DNA of 64,000 nt from Cupriavidus sp. P-10 (GCF_003402535.2 NZ_AP025170.1:248001-312000); one strand, 5' to 3'; counted from the stretch's first letter, positions 33,857 to 42,478 are shown. Notes: generated by a model not told the origin, from the letters alone. Numbers and translations: made by a program.

Positions 33857-33938
33857 GAGGCAGTTTCCTCCACCTGCAGAACGCTCCCCGTATCTGTCAG
33901 GCCATTTAAAAGCGCGGCGCTTGCCGCGCTTTTTTTTT
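33857..33938 (+). ncRNA. Candidate small RNA or attenuated leader upstream of gshA
   Basis: About 80 nt from the predicted start to the end of a textbook terminator. The 5' part can form a small hairpin (GAGG/CCTC) and no open frame of note is present. It could be an independent small RNA, or a 5' leader in which transcription of gshA is attenuated. No known RNA family was recognised. Confidence 0.3.
33911..33938 (+). terminator. Strong hairpin plus T-run 150 bp before gshA
   Basis: A perfect 8-bp stem (AGCGCGGC/GCCGCGCT, 4-nt loop) followed by eight Ts. An AAAA stretch on its left side also makes it usable from the opposite direction. It lies well after the amtB terminator, so it serves a transcript starting in the gap. 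Confidence 0.85.
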
Positions 33939-34092
33939 GCCCGCGGCAGCGGCCCTTTATTTCCCGCGCGGCGTCCCCATATCGTTATCCCTAATGCCAA
34001 GGCCTGCATATCCTTATCAGGAGTGTGCCTGCGCCTGTTTGGCCGTTCCTCTACAATCGGGGCGAACGATAAAGACGATCTATAGGATGGAT

Positions 34093-35388
34093 ATGGTCCC
34101 GCATCTCATCACCGCGCTGAACGGTCCTCTGCTCGAACTGGAGAAGAAGATCCTGGACGCCACCCCGTCGATCGAGCGTTGGTTCAGGCTGGAATGGCAG
34201 GAGCACACGCCTCCGTTCTATTGTTCGGTGGACCTGCGCAATGCCGGCTTCAAGCTGGCGCCGGTCGACACCAACCTGTTCCCGGGCGGCTTCAACAACC
34301 TGGCCCCGGAGATGCTGCCGCTGGCTGTGCAGGCGGCGATGGCGGCGATCGAGAAGATCTGCCCGGATGCCAAGAACCTGCTGCTGATCCCCGAACGTCA
34401 CACGCGCAACATGTTCTACCTGCAGAACGTGGCGCGGCTGTCGCTGATCATGCGCCAGGCGGGGCTGAACGTGCGCCTGGGTTCGCTGTCCGAGGAAATC
34501 ACCGAGCCGACCCCGATCGAGCTGCCCGACGGCCAGACCCTGGTGGTCGAGCCGCTGGCGCGCCTTGGCACCAAGGGCCGCCGGCTGGGGCTGAAGGACT
34601 TCGACCCCTGTTCGATCCTGTTGAACAACGACCTGTCGGCCGGGATCCCGCCGATCCTGGAAAACATCAACGAACAGTACCTGCTGCCGCCGCTGCATGC
34701 CGGCTGGTCGACCCGACGCAAGACCAGCCACTTTGCCGCCTACGACGAGGTGGCGAAGAAGTTCGCCAAGCTGATCGATATCGACCAGTGGATGGTCAAC
34801 CCGTACTTTGCCCGCACCACCGGTGTGAACTTCCACGAGCGCGTGGGCGAGGAAGAGCTGGCCGATGCCGTCGAGGGCGTCCTGAAGAAGATCGCCAAGA
34901 AGTACCGCGAGTACGGCATCAAGGAAACGCCGTACGTGGTGGTCAAGGCCGATGCCGGCACCTACGGCATGGGCATCATGACCGTGCGCGACCCGTCCGA
35001 GGTCAAGGGCCTGAACCGGAAGGAGCGCAACAAGATGAGCGTCGTCAAGGAAGGCCTTGAGGTCAGCGACGTCATCATCCAGGAAGGCGTGCACACCTTC
35101 GAGAAGGTCAACGAGGCGGTGGCCGAGCCGGTGGTCTACATGATCGACCGCTACGTGGTGGGCGGCTTCTACCGCGTACACACCGGCCGCGGCAACGATG
35201 AGAACCTGAACGCCCCGGGCATGCATTTCGTGCCCCTGGCGTTCGCGCCCAACGGCATCCCCGACACCCACGCCAAGCCGGGCGCGGCAGTGCCGAACCG
35301 CTTCTATATGTACGGCGTGGTGGCGCGGCTGGCGCTGCTGGCGGCGTCGATCGAACTCGAAAAGACTGACCCGAACCCGATTCTGTGA
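34093..35388 (+). CDS. gshA: Glutamate-cysteine ligase, proteobacterial GshA type
   Basis: First enzyme of glutathione synthesis, joining glutamate and cysteine with ATP; 431 residues. It belongs to the beta-proteobacterial family distinct from E. coli GshA. The start MVPHLITALNGPLLELEKKIL has AGGA 5 bp upstream; an ATG 6 bp earlier would overlap that site. Conserved stretches include FYCSVDLRNAGFKLAPVDTNLFPGGFNN, the ATP-grasp-like YVVVKADAGTYGMGIMTV and GGFYRVHTGRGNDENLNAPG. gshB follows after 23 bp, so the two are cotranscribed. Confidence 0.92.
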   Translation: MVPHLITALNGPLLELEKKILDATPSIERWFRLEWQEHTPPFYCSVDLRNAGFKLAPVDTNLFPGGFNNLAPEMLPLAVQAAMAAIEKICPDAKNLLLIPERHTRNMFYLQNVARLSLIMRQAGLNVRLGSLSEEITEPTPIELPDGQTLVVEPLARLGTKGRRLGLKDFDPCSILLNNDLSAGIPPILENINEQYLLPPLHAGWSTRRKTSHFAAYDEVAKKFAKLIDIDQWMVNPYFARTTGVNFHERVGEEELADAVEGVLKKIAKKYREYGIKETPYVVVKADAGTYGMGIMTVRDPSEVKGLNRKERNKMSVVKEGLEVSDVIIQEGVHTFEKVNEAVAEPVVYMIDRYVVGGFYRVHTGRGNDENLNAPGMHFVPLAFAPNGIPDTHAKPGAAVPNRFYMYGVVARLALLAASIELEKTDPNPIL

Positions 35389-35411
35389 CGAGCCCTGACG
35401 AGCCCTGACTG

Positions 35412-36365
35412 ATGCGCATCCTCTTCATCACCGATCCGCTGGAGACCTTCAAGACCTACAAGGACTCCACCTACGCCATGATGACCGAGGCCGCCGCGCG
35501 CGGCCACGAGCTGTACTGGTGCCTGCAGCCGCAGTTGTGCCTGTCGGGCAGCATTGTCGAGACGCTGGCCACGCGCCTGCACCTGACAGGTGACGACAAG
35601 GACTGGTACCGCGAAGGCAACAGCGCGCTGGAGCCGCTGTCGGCCTTCGACGCGGTGCTGATGCGCAAGGACCCGCCGTTCGACATGGAGTACGTCACCA
35701 GCACCTGGCTGCTGGAACTGGCCGAGCAGCAGGGCGCCCGCGTGTTCAACAAGCCGCGCGCGATCCGCGACCATTCCGAGAAGCTGGCGATCGCCCAGCA
35801 CCCGCAATTCATCACGCCGACGCTGGTCACGCGCGACCTGGCGCGCATCCGCGACTTCCATGCCGAGCATCGCGACATCATCGTCAAGCCGCTCGACGGC
35901 ATGGGCGGCATGGGCGTGTTCCGGGTGGGCGCGGACGGCATGAACCTGGCCGCCATCGTCGAGACGCTCGGGCAGGACGGCGCCCGCACCCTGATGGTGC
36001 AGCGCTATATCCCGGCGATCAAGGATGGCGACAAGCGCATCCTGCTGATCGGCGGCGTGCCGGTGCCGTATTCGCTGGCGCGGGTGCCGATGGCCGGCGA
36101 AGTGCGCGGCAACCTTGCCGCCGGCGGCAGTGGCCGCGCCCAGGAGTTGAGCCAGCGCGACCGCGAAATCGCCGAGACGCTGGCGCCGGGACTGTGGGAA
36201 CAGGGCCTGCTGCTGGTCGGCCTGGACGTGATCGGCGACTACCTGACGGAAGTCAATGTGACGAGTCCGACCTGCTTCCAGGAGATCACCCAGCAGACCG
36301 GGTTCCACGTCGCGGCGATGTTTACCGACGCGCTGGAACACGCCGTGGGCGCCGCCGGCAGCTGA
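35412..36365 (+). CDS. gshB: Glutathione synthetase
   Basis: ATP-grasp enzyme adding glycine to gamma-glutamylcysteine, 317 residues, the normal length. The N-terminal domain begins MRILFITDPLETFKTYKDST; DAVLMRKDPPFDMEYV contributes to the substrate site; the ATP-grasp core shows IVKPLDGMGGMGVFRV and VQRYIPAIKDGDKRILLI; metal-binding residues lie in GLDVIGDYLTEVNVTSPTCFQE. It follows gshA by 23 bp and precedes the PTS genes by 78 bp. Confidence 0.96.
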   Translation: MRILFITDPLETFKTYKDSTYAMMTEAAARGHELYWCLQPQLCLSGSIVETLATRLHLTGDDKDWYREGNSALEPLSAFDAVLMRKDPPFDMEYVTSTWLLELAEQQGARVFNKPRAIRDHSEKLAIAQHPQFITPTLVTRDLARIRDFHAEHRDIIVKPLDGMGGMGVFRVGADGMNLAAIVETLGQDGARTLMVQRYIPAIKDGDKRILLIGGVPVPYSLARVPMAGEVRGNLAAGGSGRAQELSQRDREIAETLAPGLWEQGLLLVGLDVIGDYLTEVNVTSPTCFQEITQQTGFHVAAMFTDALEHAVGAAGS

Positions 36366-36443
36366 CCGGCAACCATCCCGGCTGGCAGCAGGAGCGCGGG
36401 GGGCCGCCTGCTACAATCTGGGCAATCCAACGGATTCACCATC

Positions 36444-36899
36444 ATGGCAGGCATCCTGATCATCGCGCACACCCCGCTGGCTTCGGCCCTGCGCGATTGC
36501 GCCGCCCACGTCTACTGCGGCCAGCCGCAGCGGCTGGAAGCCATCGACGTCCTCCCCGACGCGGACCCCGCCGCGGTGCTGGCCGAGGCGAAGCGCCGCC
36601 TGGCCGCCGTCTGCGAAGACAACGGCGCGCTGGTGCTGACCGATATCTTCGGTGCCACCCCGGCCAATATCGCCGCGCGCCTGGCCGAGCCGGGCCGCGT
36701 GCGCGTGCTGGCCGGCGTCAACCTCCCAATGCTCGTGCGCGCCATCTGCTACCGCTCCGAAAAGCTCGACCAGCTTGCCAGCAAGGCGCTGGCCGGCGGC
36801 TCGCAGGGCGTGCTGCAGATTGGCACTACCACCGTACAGAACCAAATCGCCAACCATCCCGACAAATATGCTGCAGAGGGACACCACCATCATCAATAA
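36444..36899 (+). CDS. Mannose-type PTS EIIA domain protein
   Basis: A 151-residue cytoplasmic EIIA of the mannose (PTS-EIIA type 4) family. Phosphorylation site His9 is in AGILIIAHTPLASALRDC; the family motif GALVLTDIFGATPANIAARLAEPGRVRVLAGVNLPML follows. The C-terminus ends in a His-rich tail (EGHHHHQ), whose coding region overlaps ptsH by 32 bp. No EIIB, EIIC or EIID gene is adjacent, so it is probably a regulatory EIIA fed by the HPr and EI encoded next to it. Confidence 0.92.
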   Translation: MAGILIIAHTPLASALRDCAAHVYCGQPQRLEAIDVLPDADPAAVLAEAKRRLAAVCEDNGALVLTDIFGATPANIAARLAEPGRVRVLAGVNLPMLVRAICYRSEKLDQLASKALAGGSQGVLQIGTTTVQNQIANHPDKYAAEGHHHHQ

Positions 36900-37137
36900 G
36901 CTCGGACTGCATGCACGCGCGTCCGCAAAGCTGACCCAGCTCGCAGGCAGCTTCGTCAGCCAGGTCAAGATGTCCCGCAACGGACGCCAGGTCGATGCCA
37001 AGAGCATCATGGGCGTGATGATGCTGGCGGCAGGGATCGGCTCGACGGTGACCCTGGAGACCGACGGGCCCGACGAGCAGGACGCCATGGACGCACTGCT
37101 GGCGCTGATCGCCAACCGGTTTGGTGAGGGAGAGTGA
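36868..37137 (+). CDS. ptsH: Phosphocarrier protein HPr
   Basis: An 89-residue phosphocarrier that passes phosphate from EI to EIIA. His15 lies in NKLGLHARASAKLTQLAG and Ser46 in DAKSIMGVMMLAAG, the position used by HPr kinase in organisms that have it; no hprK gene is in the window. The ATG is inside the EIIA gene (32-bp overlap in another frame), which implies coupled translation. AGATT/CAAATATG before the ATG gives no strong ribosome site, consistent with coupling. The ptsI gene follows 58 bp later. Confidence 0.93.
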   Translation: MLQRDTTIINKLGLHARASAKLTQLAGSFVSQVKMSRNGRQVDAKSIMGVMMLAAGIGSTVTLETDGPDEQDAMDALLALIANRFGEGE

Positions 37138-37195
37138 GGCCGGCGGCGCCGGTCCCGCAGCTTCGAATTTTTAAACGTTCCTGACGGAGCGGTAC

Positions 37196-38986
37196 ATGCC
37201 TTTCGCCCTGCACGGCATCCCGGTCTCGCGCGGCGTCGCCATCGGGCGCGCACACCTGCTCGCGCCCGCGGCGCTGGACGTGTCGCACTACCTGGTCGAC
37301 GAAGAACAGCTCGATGCCGAGGTGGAACGGCTGCGCGCCGCCCGGGCCGCGGTGCGCGCGGAACTGGCGGCGCTCAAGCGCGACCTGCCGCGCGACGCGC
37401 CCGAGGAGCTGGGCGCCTTCCTCGACGTGCACGCGATGATCCTCGACGACGAGGCGCTGGCGCGCGAGCCCGAGGCGCTGATCCGGGGCCGCCGCTACAA
37501 CGCTGAGTGGGCACTCACCACGCGGCTCGAAGAACTGATGCGCCAGTTCGACGAGATCGAAGACGAATACCTGCGCGAGCGCAAGGCCGATATCCAGCAG
37601 GTGGTCGAGCGCATCCTGAAGGCGCTGGCCGGCGCCCCGGTGCTGGTGCCCGCGCCGGTGCCGGCGCTGGCCGCGGACGGCGAGCCGGCGCCGGGCGTGA
37701 TCGTGGTGGCCCACGACATCGCCCCGGCCGACATGCTGCAGTTCCGCCACACGGTGTTCCACGGTTTTGTAACCGACCTGGGCGGGCGCACCTCGCACAC
37801 CGCCATCGTCGCGCGCAGCCTGGATATCCCAGCGGCGGTGGGGGTGCAGAGCGCGAGCGAGCTGATCCGCCAGGACGACTGGATCATCATCGACGGCGAT
37901 GCCGGGCTGGTAATCGTCGACCCCACCGCCATCATCCTGGAGGAATACCGCCACCGGCAGAGCGAGCGCGCGCTGGAGAAGAAGCGCCTGCAGCGGCTGC
38001 GCCATACGCCGGCGGTGACGCTGGACGGGCTGGAAATCGAGCTGCTGGCCAATATCGAGATGGCCGAGGACGCGGGCGCCGCGCTGTCGGCGGGCGCGGT
38101 GGGCGTCGGCCTGTTCCGTTCCGAGTTCCTGTTCATGAACCGGCGTGGCGATCTGCCGGACGAGGAAGAGCAGTTCCAGGCCTACCGCGGCGCGGTCGAC
38201 GCCATGCACGGTCTGCCGGTGACCATCCGCACGATCGACATCGGTGCCGACAAGCCGCTCGACGGCCGCGACGGCCGCGATGGCCGCGGCGATGGCCGTG
38301 GCGACGATTTCGAGACCGCGCTGAACCCGGCGCTGGGGCTGCGCGCGATCCGCTGGTCGCTGTCCGAGCCGGGCATGTTCCTGACCCAGTTGCGCGCGCT
38401 GCTGCGTGCCTCCGCCTTTGGTCCGGTGCGGCTGCTGGTGCCGATGCTGGCGCACGCCAGCGAGATCGACCAGACCCTGGCGCTGATCGCCAAGGCCAAG
38501 CGCCAGCTGGACGAGCGCGGCGAGCCGTACGACCCAGGCATGAGGGTCGGCGCCATGATCGAGATCCCGGCGGCGGTTTTGCTGCTGCCGCTGTTCCTGC
38601 GCAAGATGGATTTCCTGTCGATCGGCACCAATGACCTGATCCAGTACACGCTGGCGATCGACCGCGCCGACAATGCCGTGGCGCACCTGTTCGACCCGCT
38701 GCACCCCGCCGTGCTGCAACTGGTGGCGCGTACCATCCGCGAGGCCAATCGCGCCGGCGTGCCGGTGGCGGTGTGCGGCGAAATGGCGGGCGATCCTTCG
38801 ATGACGCGGCTGCTGCTGGGCATGGGCCTGCGCGAGTTCTCGATGCATCCGGCGCAGTTGCTGCGGGTCAAGCAGGAGATCCTGCACGCCAATTGCGAGC
38901 ACCTCGAGCCGCTGGTCGACCAGGTGCTTAACGCCTATGATCCCGAGGACCTCGCGGTGGCACTGAGCCAGATCGCCAGACCCTGA
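37196..38986 (+). CDS. ptsI: PTS enzyme I (phosphoenolpyruvate-protein phosphotransferase)
   Basis: Autophosphorylates from PEP and donates to HPr; 596 residues. An N-terminal HPr-binding helical domain (about 1-145) is followed by the phosphohistidine domain with His201 in GGRTSHTAIVARSL, then the PEP-binding TIM barrel with LFRSEFLFMNR, IRTIDIGADKPL, ALNPALGLRAIRWSL, MIEIPAAVLLLPLFLRKMDFLSIGTNDLIQY and catalytic Cys in VAVCGEMAGDP. A low-complexity insert of Asp-Gly-Arg repeats (residues 356-370) replaces the short linker between KPL and the NPALG loop. GACGGAG lies 7 bp ahead of the ATG. Confidence 0.95.
   Translation: MPFALHGIPVSRGVAIGRAHLLAPAALDVSHYLVDEEQLDAEVERLRAARAAVRAELAALKRDLPRDAPEELGAFLDVHAMILDDEALAREPEALIRGRRYNAEWALTTRLEELMRQFDEIEDEYLRERKADIQQVVERILKALAGAPVLVPAPVPALAADGEPAPGVIVVAHDIAPADMLQFRHTVFHGFVTDLGGRTSHTAIVARSLDIPAAVGVQSASELIRQDDWIIIDGDAGLVIVDPTAIILEEYRHRQSERALEKKRLQRLRHTPAVTLDGLEIELLANIEMAEDAGAALSAGAVGVGLFRSEFLFMNRRGDLPDEEEQFQAYRGAVDAMHGLPVTIRTIDIGADKPLDGRDGRDGRGDGRGDDFETALNPALGLRAIRWSLSEPGMFLTQLRALLRASAFGPVRLLVPMLAHASEIDQTLALIAKAKRQLDERGEPYDPGMRVGAMIEIPAAVLLLPLFLRKMDFLSIGTNDLIQYTLAIDRADNAVAHLFDPLHPAVLQLVARTIREANRAGVPVAVCGEMAGDPSMTRLLLGMGLREFSMHPAQLLRVKQEILHANCEHLEPLVDQVLNAYDPEDLAVALSQIARP
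38261..38299. repeat. 9-bp tandem repeats inside ptsI
   Basis: Four near-identical GAYGGCCGY units (two perfect), the last separated by one GGC codon, encode a DGRDGRDGRGDGRGD stretch in enzyme I. The unit is in frame, so expansion would not break the protein. Confidence 0.88.
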
Positions 38987-39002
38987 CGACGGCAGGGTTT
39001 TC
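38980..39002 (+). terminator. Probable terminator after ptsI
   Basis: A 6-bp stem (ACCCTG/CAGGGT, 7-nt loop) followed by a four-T run; the left arm overlaps the ptsI stop codon. Confidence 0.5.
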
Positions 39003-39120
39003 TAAGGGACGGGCCACAGAAAATGCACTTTTTACCACAGTCAAGTGCCCTTCACGCCGCCTCATTTTCGCGCCTGACGGTGTTGTCCCGACGGATGTGC
39101 AGAGATGTTCCCATGTCGCT

Positions 39121-39157
39121 AATGGGAATTGTTATCATTTTCGATCTCTGATATTCT
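39121..39157 (+). promoter_or_regulatory. bfd promoter overlapped by a Fur-box-like sequence
   Basis: TTGTTA (39129-39134), a 17-bp spacer and TATTCT (39152-39157) form a sigma-70-type promoter, start near 39164. The -35 region is covered by an AT-rich Fur-box-like stretch (39121-39139, containing GAATTGTTATCATT), so Fur with iron would block it. This fits Bfd, usually induced in iron starvation. Confidence 0.6.
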
Positions 39158-39209
39158 GACGTTCATTCGCAGTGGCATGCCGGTGCCACGCGCCGCAACG
39201 GAGGGACTT

Positions 39210-39515
39210 GTGTACGTCTGCATCTGCAACCAGATCACCGATCGTGAGATCCACGGTGCCGCGCACCTTGGCGTCGAGACTCTCGACGAACTGGCCGAGA
39301 CGCTTGGCGTCGGCACGTGTTGCGGACGCTGCCGCGACTGCGCGCAGCAAGTGCTGCAGGAAGGCGTCGCAGCGGTGCGCAATGTCACCGTGGCCACCCT
39401 CGCCAGCATCCAGGTTGTGGAGATTTCTTCCTGTTCCGTGTCGGGCCCATGTACCATAATGGACACTCGGGACCCGGCAGTCGCGAACGACCAGCGCAAG
39501 GCGATGGTTGCCTGA
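39210..39515 (+). CDS. bfd: Bacterioferritin-associated ferredoxin Bfd with C-terminal extension
   Basis: A [2Fe-2S] ferredoxin that reduces iron in bacterioferritin to release it; 101 residues. It starts at GTG with GGAGG 5 bp upstream, since no ATG fits the family start. Cluster ligands are Cys4 and Cys6 (YVCICNQIT) and Cys38 and Cys41 (GTCCGRCRDC), with further Cys37 and Cys44. E. coli Bfd is 64 residues; here an additional tail of about 40 residues (after ATLAS, containing SSCSVSGPC) is present. It is followed by a strong terminator and then bfr. Confidence 0.9.
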   Translation: MYVCICNQITDREIHGAAHLGVETLDELAETLGVGTCCGRCRDCAQQVLQEGVAAVRNVTVATLASIQVVEISSCSVSGPCTIMDTRDPAVANDQRKAMVA

Positions 39516-39556
39516 ACGCGCCCATGTGAGCTGAAAGTCAGTTCACGGCGCGTTTT
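39515..39556 (+). terminator. Long hairpin terminator after bfd
   Basis: Outer stem AACGCGCC/GGCGCGTT and inner stem GTGAGCTGA/TCAGTTCAC (one G-T type mismatch) with a 3-nt loop, then TTT. It starts at the bfd stop codon. Confidence 0.75.
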
Positions 39557-39583
39557 GCGCATTTCTATTCTCACCGACTGCAC

Positions 39584-39615
39584 GCGGCGCCTTTTGGCGC
39601 CGCTTCGTGTTTTTG
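39584..39615 (+). terminator. Second hairpin with T-rich tail before bfr
   Basis: A perfect 8-bp stem (GCGGCGCC/GGCGCCGC, 4-nt loop) followed by TTCGTGTTTTT, 27 bp before the bfr ATG. It could be a further terminator for bfd or a structure in the bfr leader. Confidence 0.55.
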
Positions 39616-39641
39616 CGCGGGCCCGATGACAGGAGCCGCCA

Positions 39642-40121
39642 ATGAAAGGTGACAAGAAGGTCATCCAGCATCTGAACGCCCAGCTCAAGAACGAGCTGAC
39701 CGCGATCAACCAGTATTTCCTCCACGCTCGCATGTACCGCCACTGGGGCCTGAAAAAGCTCGGTGACGTCGAGTACAAGGAGTCGATCGGCGAGATGAAG
39801 CACGCCGACCGCCTGATCGACCGCATCCTGATGCTGGACGGGCTGCCCAACCTGCAGGACCTGCACAAGCTGCTGCTGGGCGAAGACACGCCCGAAATGC
39901 TCAAGTGCGACCTGAAGCTGGAGCAGACCGCGCACCAGACCGTCAAGGAAGGCATCGCCTACTGCGAATCGGTCGGCGACTACGTCAGCCGCGAAATCCT
40001 GGTCGATATCCTCACCGACACCGAGGAACACATCGAATACCTGGAGACGCAGCTGGACCTGATCGACAAGGTCGGCCTGCAGAACTACCTGCAATCGCAG
40101 ATGGAACCGGGCGAGCAGTAA
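39642..40121 (+). CDS. bfr: Bacterioferritin
   Basis: Heme-binding iron-storage protein forming 24-mers, 159 residues. Ferroxidase ligands at the E. coli numbering are Glu18, Tyr25, Glu51, His54, Glu94 and His130, with heme ligand Met52 in GEMKHADRL. The position of the sixth classical ligand, Glu127, is Thr (DTEEH), with Glu at 128 and 129 instead. GACAGGAG lies 8 bp ahead of the ATG. It is next to bfd, as commonly seen, but separated from it by two hairpins, so the two may be regulated oppositely by iron. Confidence 0.94.
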   Translation: MKGDKKVIQHLNAQLKNELTAINQYFLHARMYRHWGLKKLGDVEYKESIGEMKHADRLIDRILMLDGLPNLQDLHKLLLGEDTPEMLKCDLKLEQTAHQTVKEGIAYCESVGDYVSREILVDILTDTEEHIEYLETQLDLIDKVGLQNYLQSQMEPGEQ

Positions 40122-40316
40122 GCCGCCCGTCCCAGGCGCGGCCGCCGCTGCAGTATCCTGCAAAGGCGGCCAGCCCCACCGCGCGGCGCCACCCGGCGCT
40201 GCCATGTTGTCCGGCTGTAGGCAGTAACCCTTCTCATTCCAATTCCTTTCTTCATCCAGGCGCGCCTGGTCGGGTAGTGGCTCCTCCCCGGCCGGCGCGC
40301 TGCGACGGAGCCACCC

Positions 40317-41363
40317 ATGACCACCGGTCCCATCCGCCTGACGCAATACAGCCACGGCGCTGGCTGCGGCTGCAAGATTTCCCCGAAAGTGCTCGATGTG
40401 ATCCTGGCCGGCAGCGGTGCGCAGCACCTCGACCCGCGGCTGTGGGTCGGCAATGCCTCGCGCGACGATGCGGCGGTCTATGCGCTGGATGGCGCGGATA
40501 GCGGAAGGGGCGTGGTGTCGACGACGGACTTCTTCATGCCCATCGTCGACGACCCGTTCGACTTCGGGCGCATCGCCGCCACCAATGCGATCAGCGACAT
40601 CTATGCAATGGGCGGCGACCCGCTGATGGCCATCGCGATCCTCGGCTGGCCGGTCAACGTGCTGCCGCCCGAGGTGGCCCGGGAGGTGGTGGCGGGTGGA
40701 CGCCGCGCCTGCGATGACGCCGGCATCCCGCTTGCCGGCGGGCATTCGATCGATGCGCCGGAGCCGATCTTCGGGCTGGCCGTTACCGGCATCGTCGAGC
40801 GCGCGCACATGAAGCGCAACGACACCGCCACGCCTGGCTGCCGGCTGTTCCTGACCAAGCCCCTGGGCATCGGCGTGCTCACCACAGCCGAGAAAAAAGG
40901 CCTGCTGCGGGCCGGCAACCGCAACCTCGCGCGCGACTGGATGTGCATGCTGAACCGCCCCGGCAGCGCCTTCGGGCGCCTGCCGGGGGTGCGCGCCATG
41001 ACCGATGTGACCGGCTTCGGGCTGCTCGGACACCTGGTCGAGATGGCCGATGGCAGCGGCCTTACCGCGCGGCTGGACTACGCCGCGGTGCCGGTGCTGG
41101 ACGACGTGGTGGAGTACATCGGCCAGGGCTGCGTGCCGGGCGGCACGCAGCGTAACTTCGACAGCTACGGCCACCGCATCACGCCGCTGACGGAGGCGCA
41201 GCGCGCAGTGCTGTGCGATCCGCAGACCAGCGGCGGGCTGCTGGTGGCGGTAGAGCTGGCTGGCGAAGCGGAGTTTGCGGCCGAATGCCAGCGCCTGGGC
41301 TTGTCGCTGGCGCCCATCGGAGAAATGGTGGCGCGTGCCGCGCTGGCGGTCGAGGTCACCTGA
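40317..41363 (+). CDS. selD: Selenide, water dikinase (selenophosphate synthase)
   Basis: Makes selenophosphate from selenide and ATP, the selenium donor for selenocysteine and 2-selenouridine; 348 residues. The start [27 protein letters not shown] shows catalytic Cys17 and Lys20 as in E. coli. Further marks are [32 protein letters not shown] and [15 protein letters not shown]. Cysteine, not selenocysteine, is encoded at position 17. Its stop overlaps the selU ATG (TGATG), so the two form an operon. selA, selB and tRNA-Sec are not in the window. Confidence 0.96.
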   Translation: MTTGPIRLTQYSHGAGCGCKISPKVLDVILAGSGAQHLDPRLWVGNASRDDAAVYALDGADSGRGVVSTTDFFMPIVDDPFDFGRIAATNAISDIYAMGGDPLMAIAILGWPVNVLPPEVAREVVAGGRRACDDAGIPLAGGHSIDAPEPIFGLAVTGIVERAHMKRNDTATPGCRLFLTKPLGIGVLTTAEKKGLLRAGNRNLARDWMCMLNRPGSAFGRLPGVRAMTDVTGFGLLGHLVEMADGSGLTARLDYAAVPVLDDVVEYIGQGCVPGGTQRNFDSYGHRITPLTEAQRAVLCDPQTSGGLLVAVELAGEAEFAAECQRLGLSLAPIGEMVARAALAVEVT

Positions 41364-42478
41364 TGCCAGGCAGCATGCGCGCCGATACCGCGGACTTCCG
41401 CAGCCTGTTCCTCGGCGGCGTGCCGATGCTGGATGTGCGCGCGCCGCTGGAGTTCACGCGCGGCGCCTTTCCCGGCGCGGTCAACCTGCCGCTGATGGAC
41501 GATGCCGAGCGGCACGCCGTCGGCCTGTGCTACGCCGGGAAAGGGCAGCAGGCCGCGATCGAGCTTGGGCACCAGCTGGTGTCGGGCGAGCGCAAGGCGG
41601 CCCGCGTCGCTGCATGGTCGGACTTTGCCCGCGCGCATCCGGACGGCTACCTGTATTGCTTCCGCGGCGGGCTGCGCTCGCAACTGGTGCAGCAGTGGCT
41701 GCACGATGCCGGCGTCGACTATCCGCGCGTGACAGGCGGCTACAAGGCGATGCGCACCTTCCTGATTGCCACCCTTGATGCGGCGGTCGCCGGGCAGCAG
41801 TGGCTGGTGCTGGGCGGCATGACCGGCAGCGGCAAGACCGACGTGCTGGCTGACGTGCCGGCCGCGCTCGACCTCGAGGGCCATGCGCGGCACCGCGGCT
41901 CGGCCTTTGGCCGGCGCGCGCTGGCGCAGCCGCAGCAGGTGGACTTCGAGAACGCGCTGGCGATCGATGTGCTGCGCCGTATCGACGCCCGCTTCCGCGC
42001 GCTGGTGGTGGAAGACGAGGGCCGCTTTATCGGCAGCCGCGATGTGCCGCAGGCGCTGTCGCAACGCATGCAGGGCAGTCCGCTGGTGTGGCTGGAGGCG
42101 TCTTTCGAGGAACGCGTGGAGCGCGTGCTGCGCGACTATGTGCAGGGGTTGGCGGCGGAATTCATCGCCGAGCATGGCGACGGCACGGGTTTCGACGCTT
42201 ATTCCACACGGCTGCGCGACGCCATGGCGGCGATCGCGCCGCGGCTGGGCGGGACGCGCTACGGCAAGTTGTCTGCGTTGCTGGAGCAGGCGCTGGCGCG
42301 TCAGGCCGAGTCAGGCGACGTCGCGCTGCACCGCGGCTGGATCGAGATACTGCTGCGCGACTACTACGATCCCATGTATGTCTATCAGCGCGCGCAGCGC
42401 GAGCCGCGCATCGTGTTCCGCGGCGACCGCGCCGCCGTTACCGACTGGCTGCTCGCGCATGCAGCGCCGCAGGACTAA
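41363..42478 (+). CDS. selU: tRNA 2-selenouridine synthase
   Basis: Converts 2-thiouridine at the wobble position of certain tRNAs to geranyl-2-thiouridine and 2-selenouridine; 371 residues. An N-terminal rhodanese domain has catalytic Cys99 in [14 protein letters not shown], and a P-loop domain has [12 protein letters not shown] (about 154-165). [13 protein letters not shown] is the other strong family motif. Its ATG overlaps the selD stop, so translation is coupled and the selenophosphate donor and user are made together. Confidence 0.93.
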   Translation: MPGSMRADTADFRSLFLGGVPMLDVRAPLEFTRGAFPGAVNLPLMDDAERHAVGLCYAGKGQQAAIELGHQLVSGERKAARVAAWSDFARAHPDGYLYCFRGGLRSQLVQQWLHDAGVDYPRVTGGYKAMRTFLIATLDAAVAGQQWLVLGGMTGSGKTDVLADVPAALDLEGHARHRGSAFGRRALAQPQQVDFENALAIDVLRRIDARFRALVVEDEGRFIGSRDVPQALSQRMQGSPLVWLEASFEERVERVLRDYVQGLAAEFIAEHGDGTGFDAYSTRLRDAMAAIAPRLGGTRYGKLSALLEQALARQAESGDVALHRGWIEILLRDYYDPMYVYQRAQREPRIVFRGDRAAVTDWLLAHAAPQD

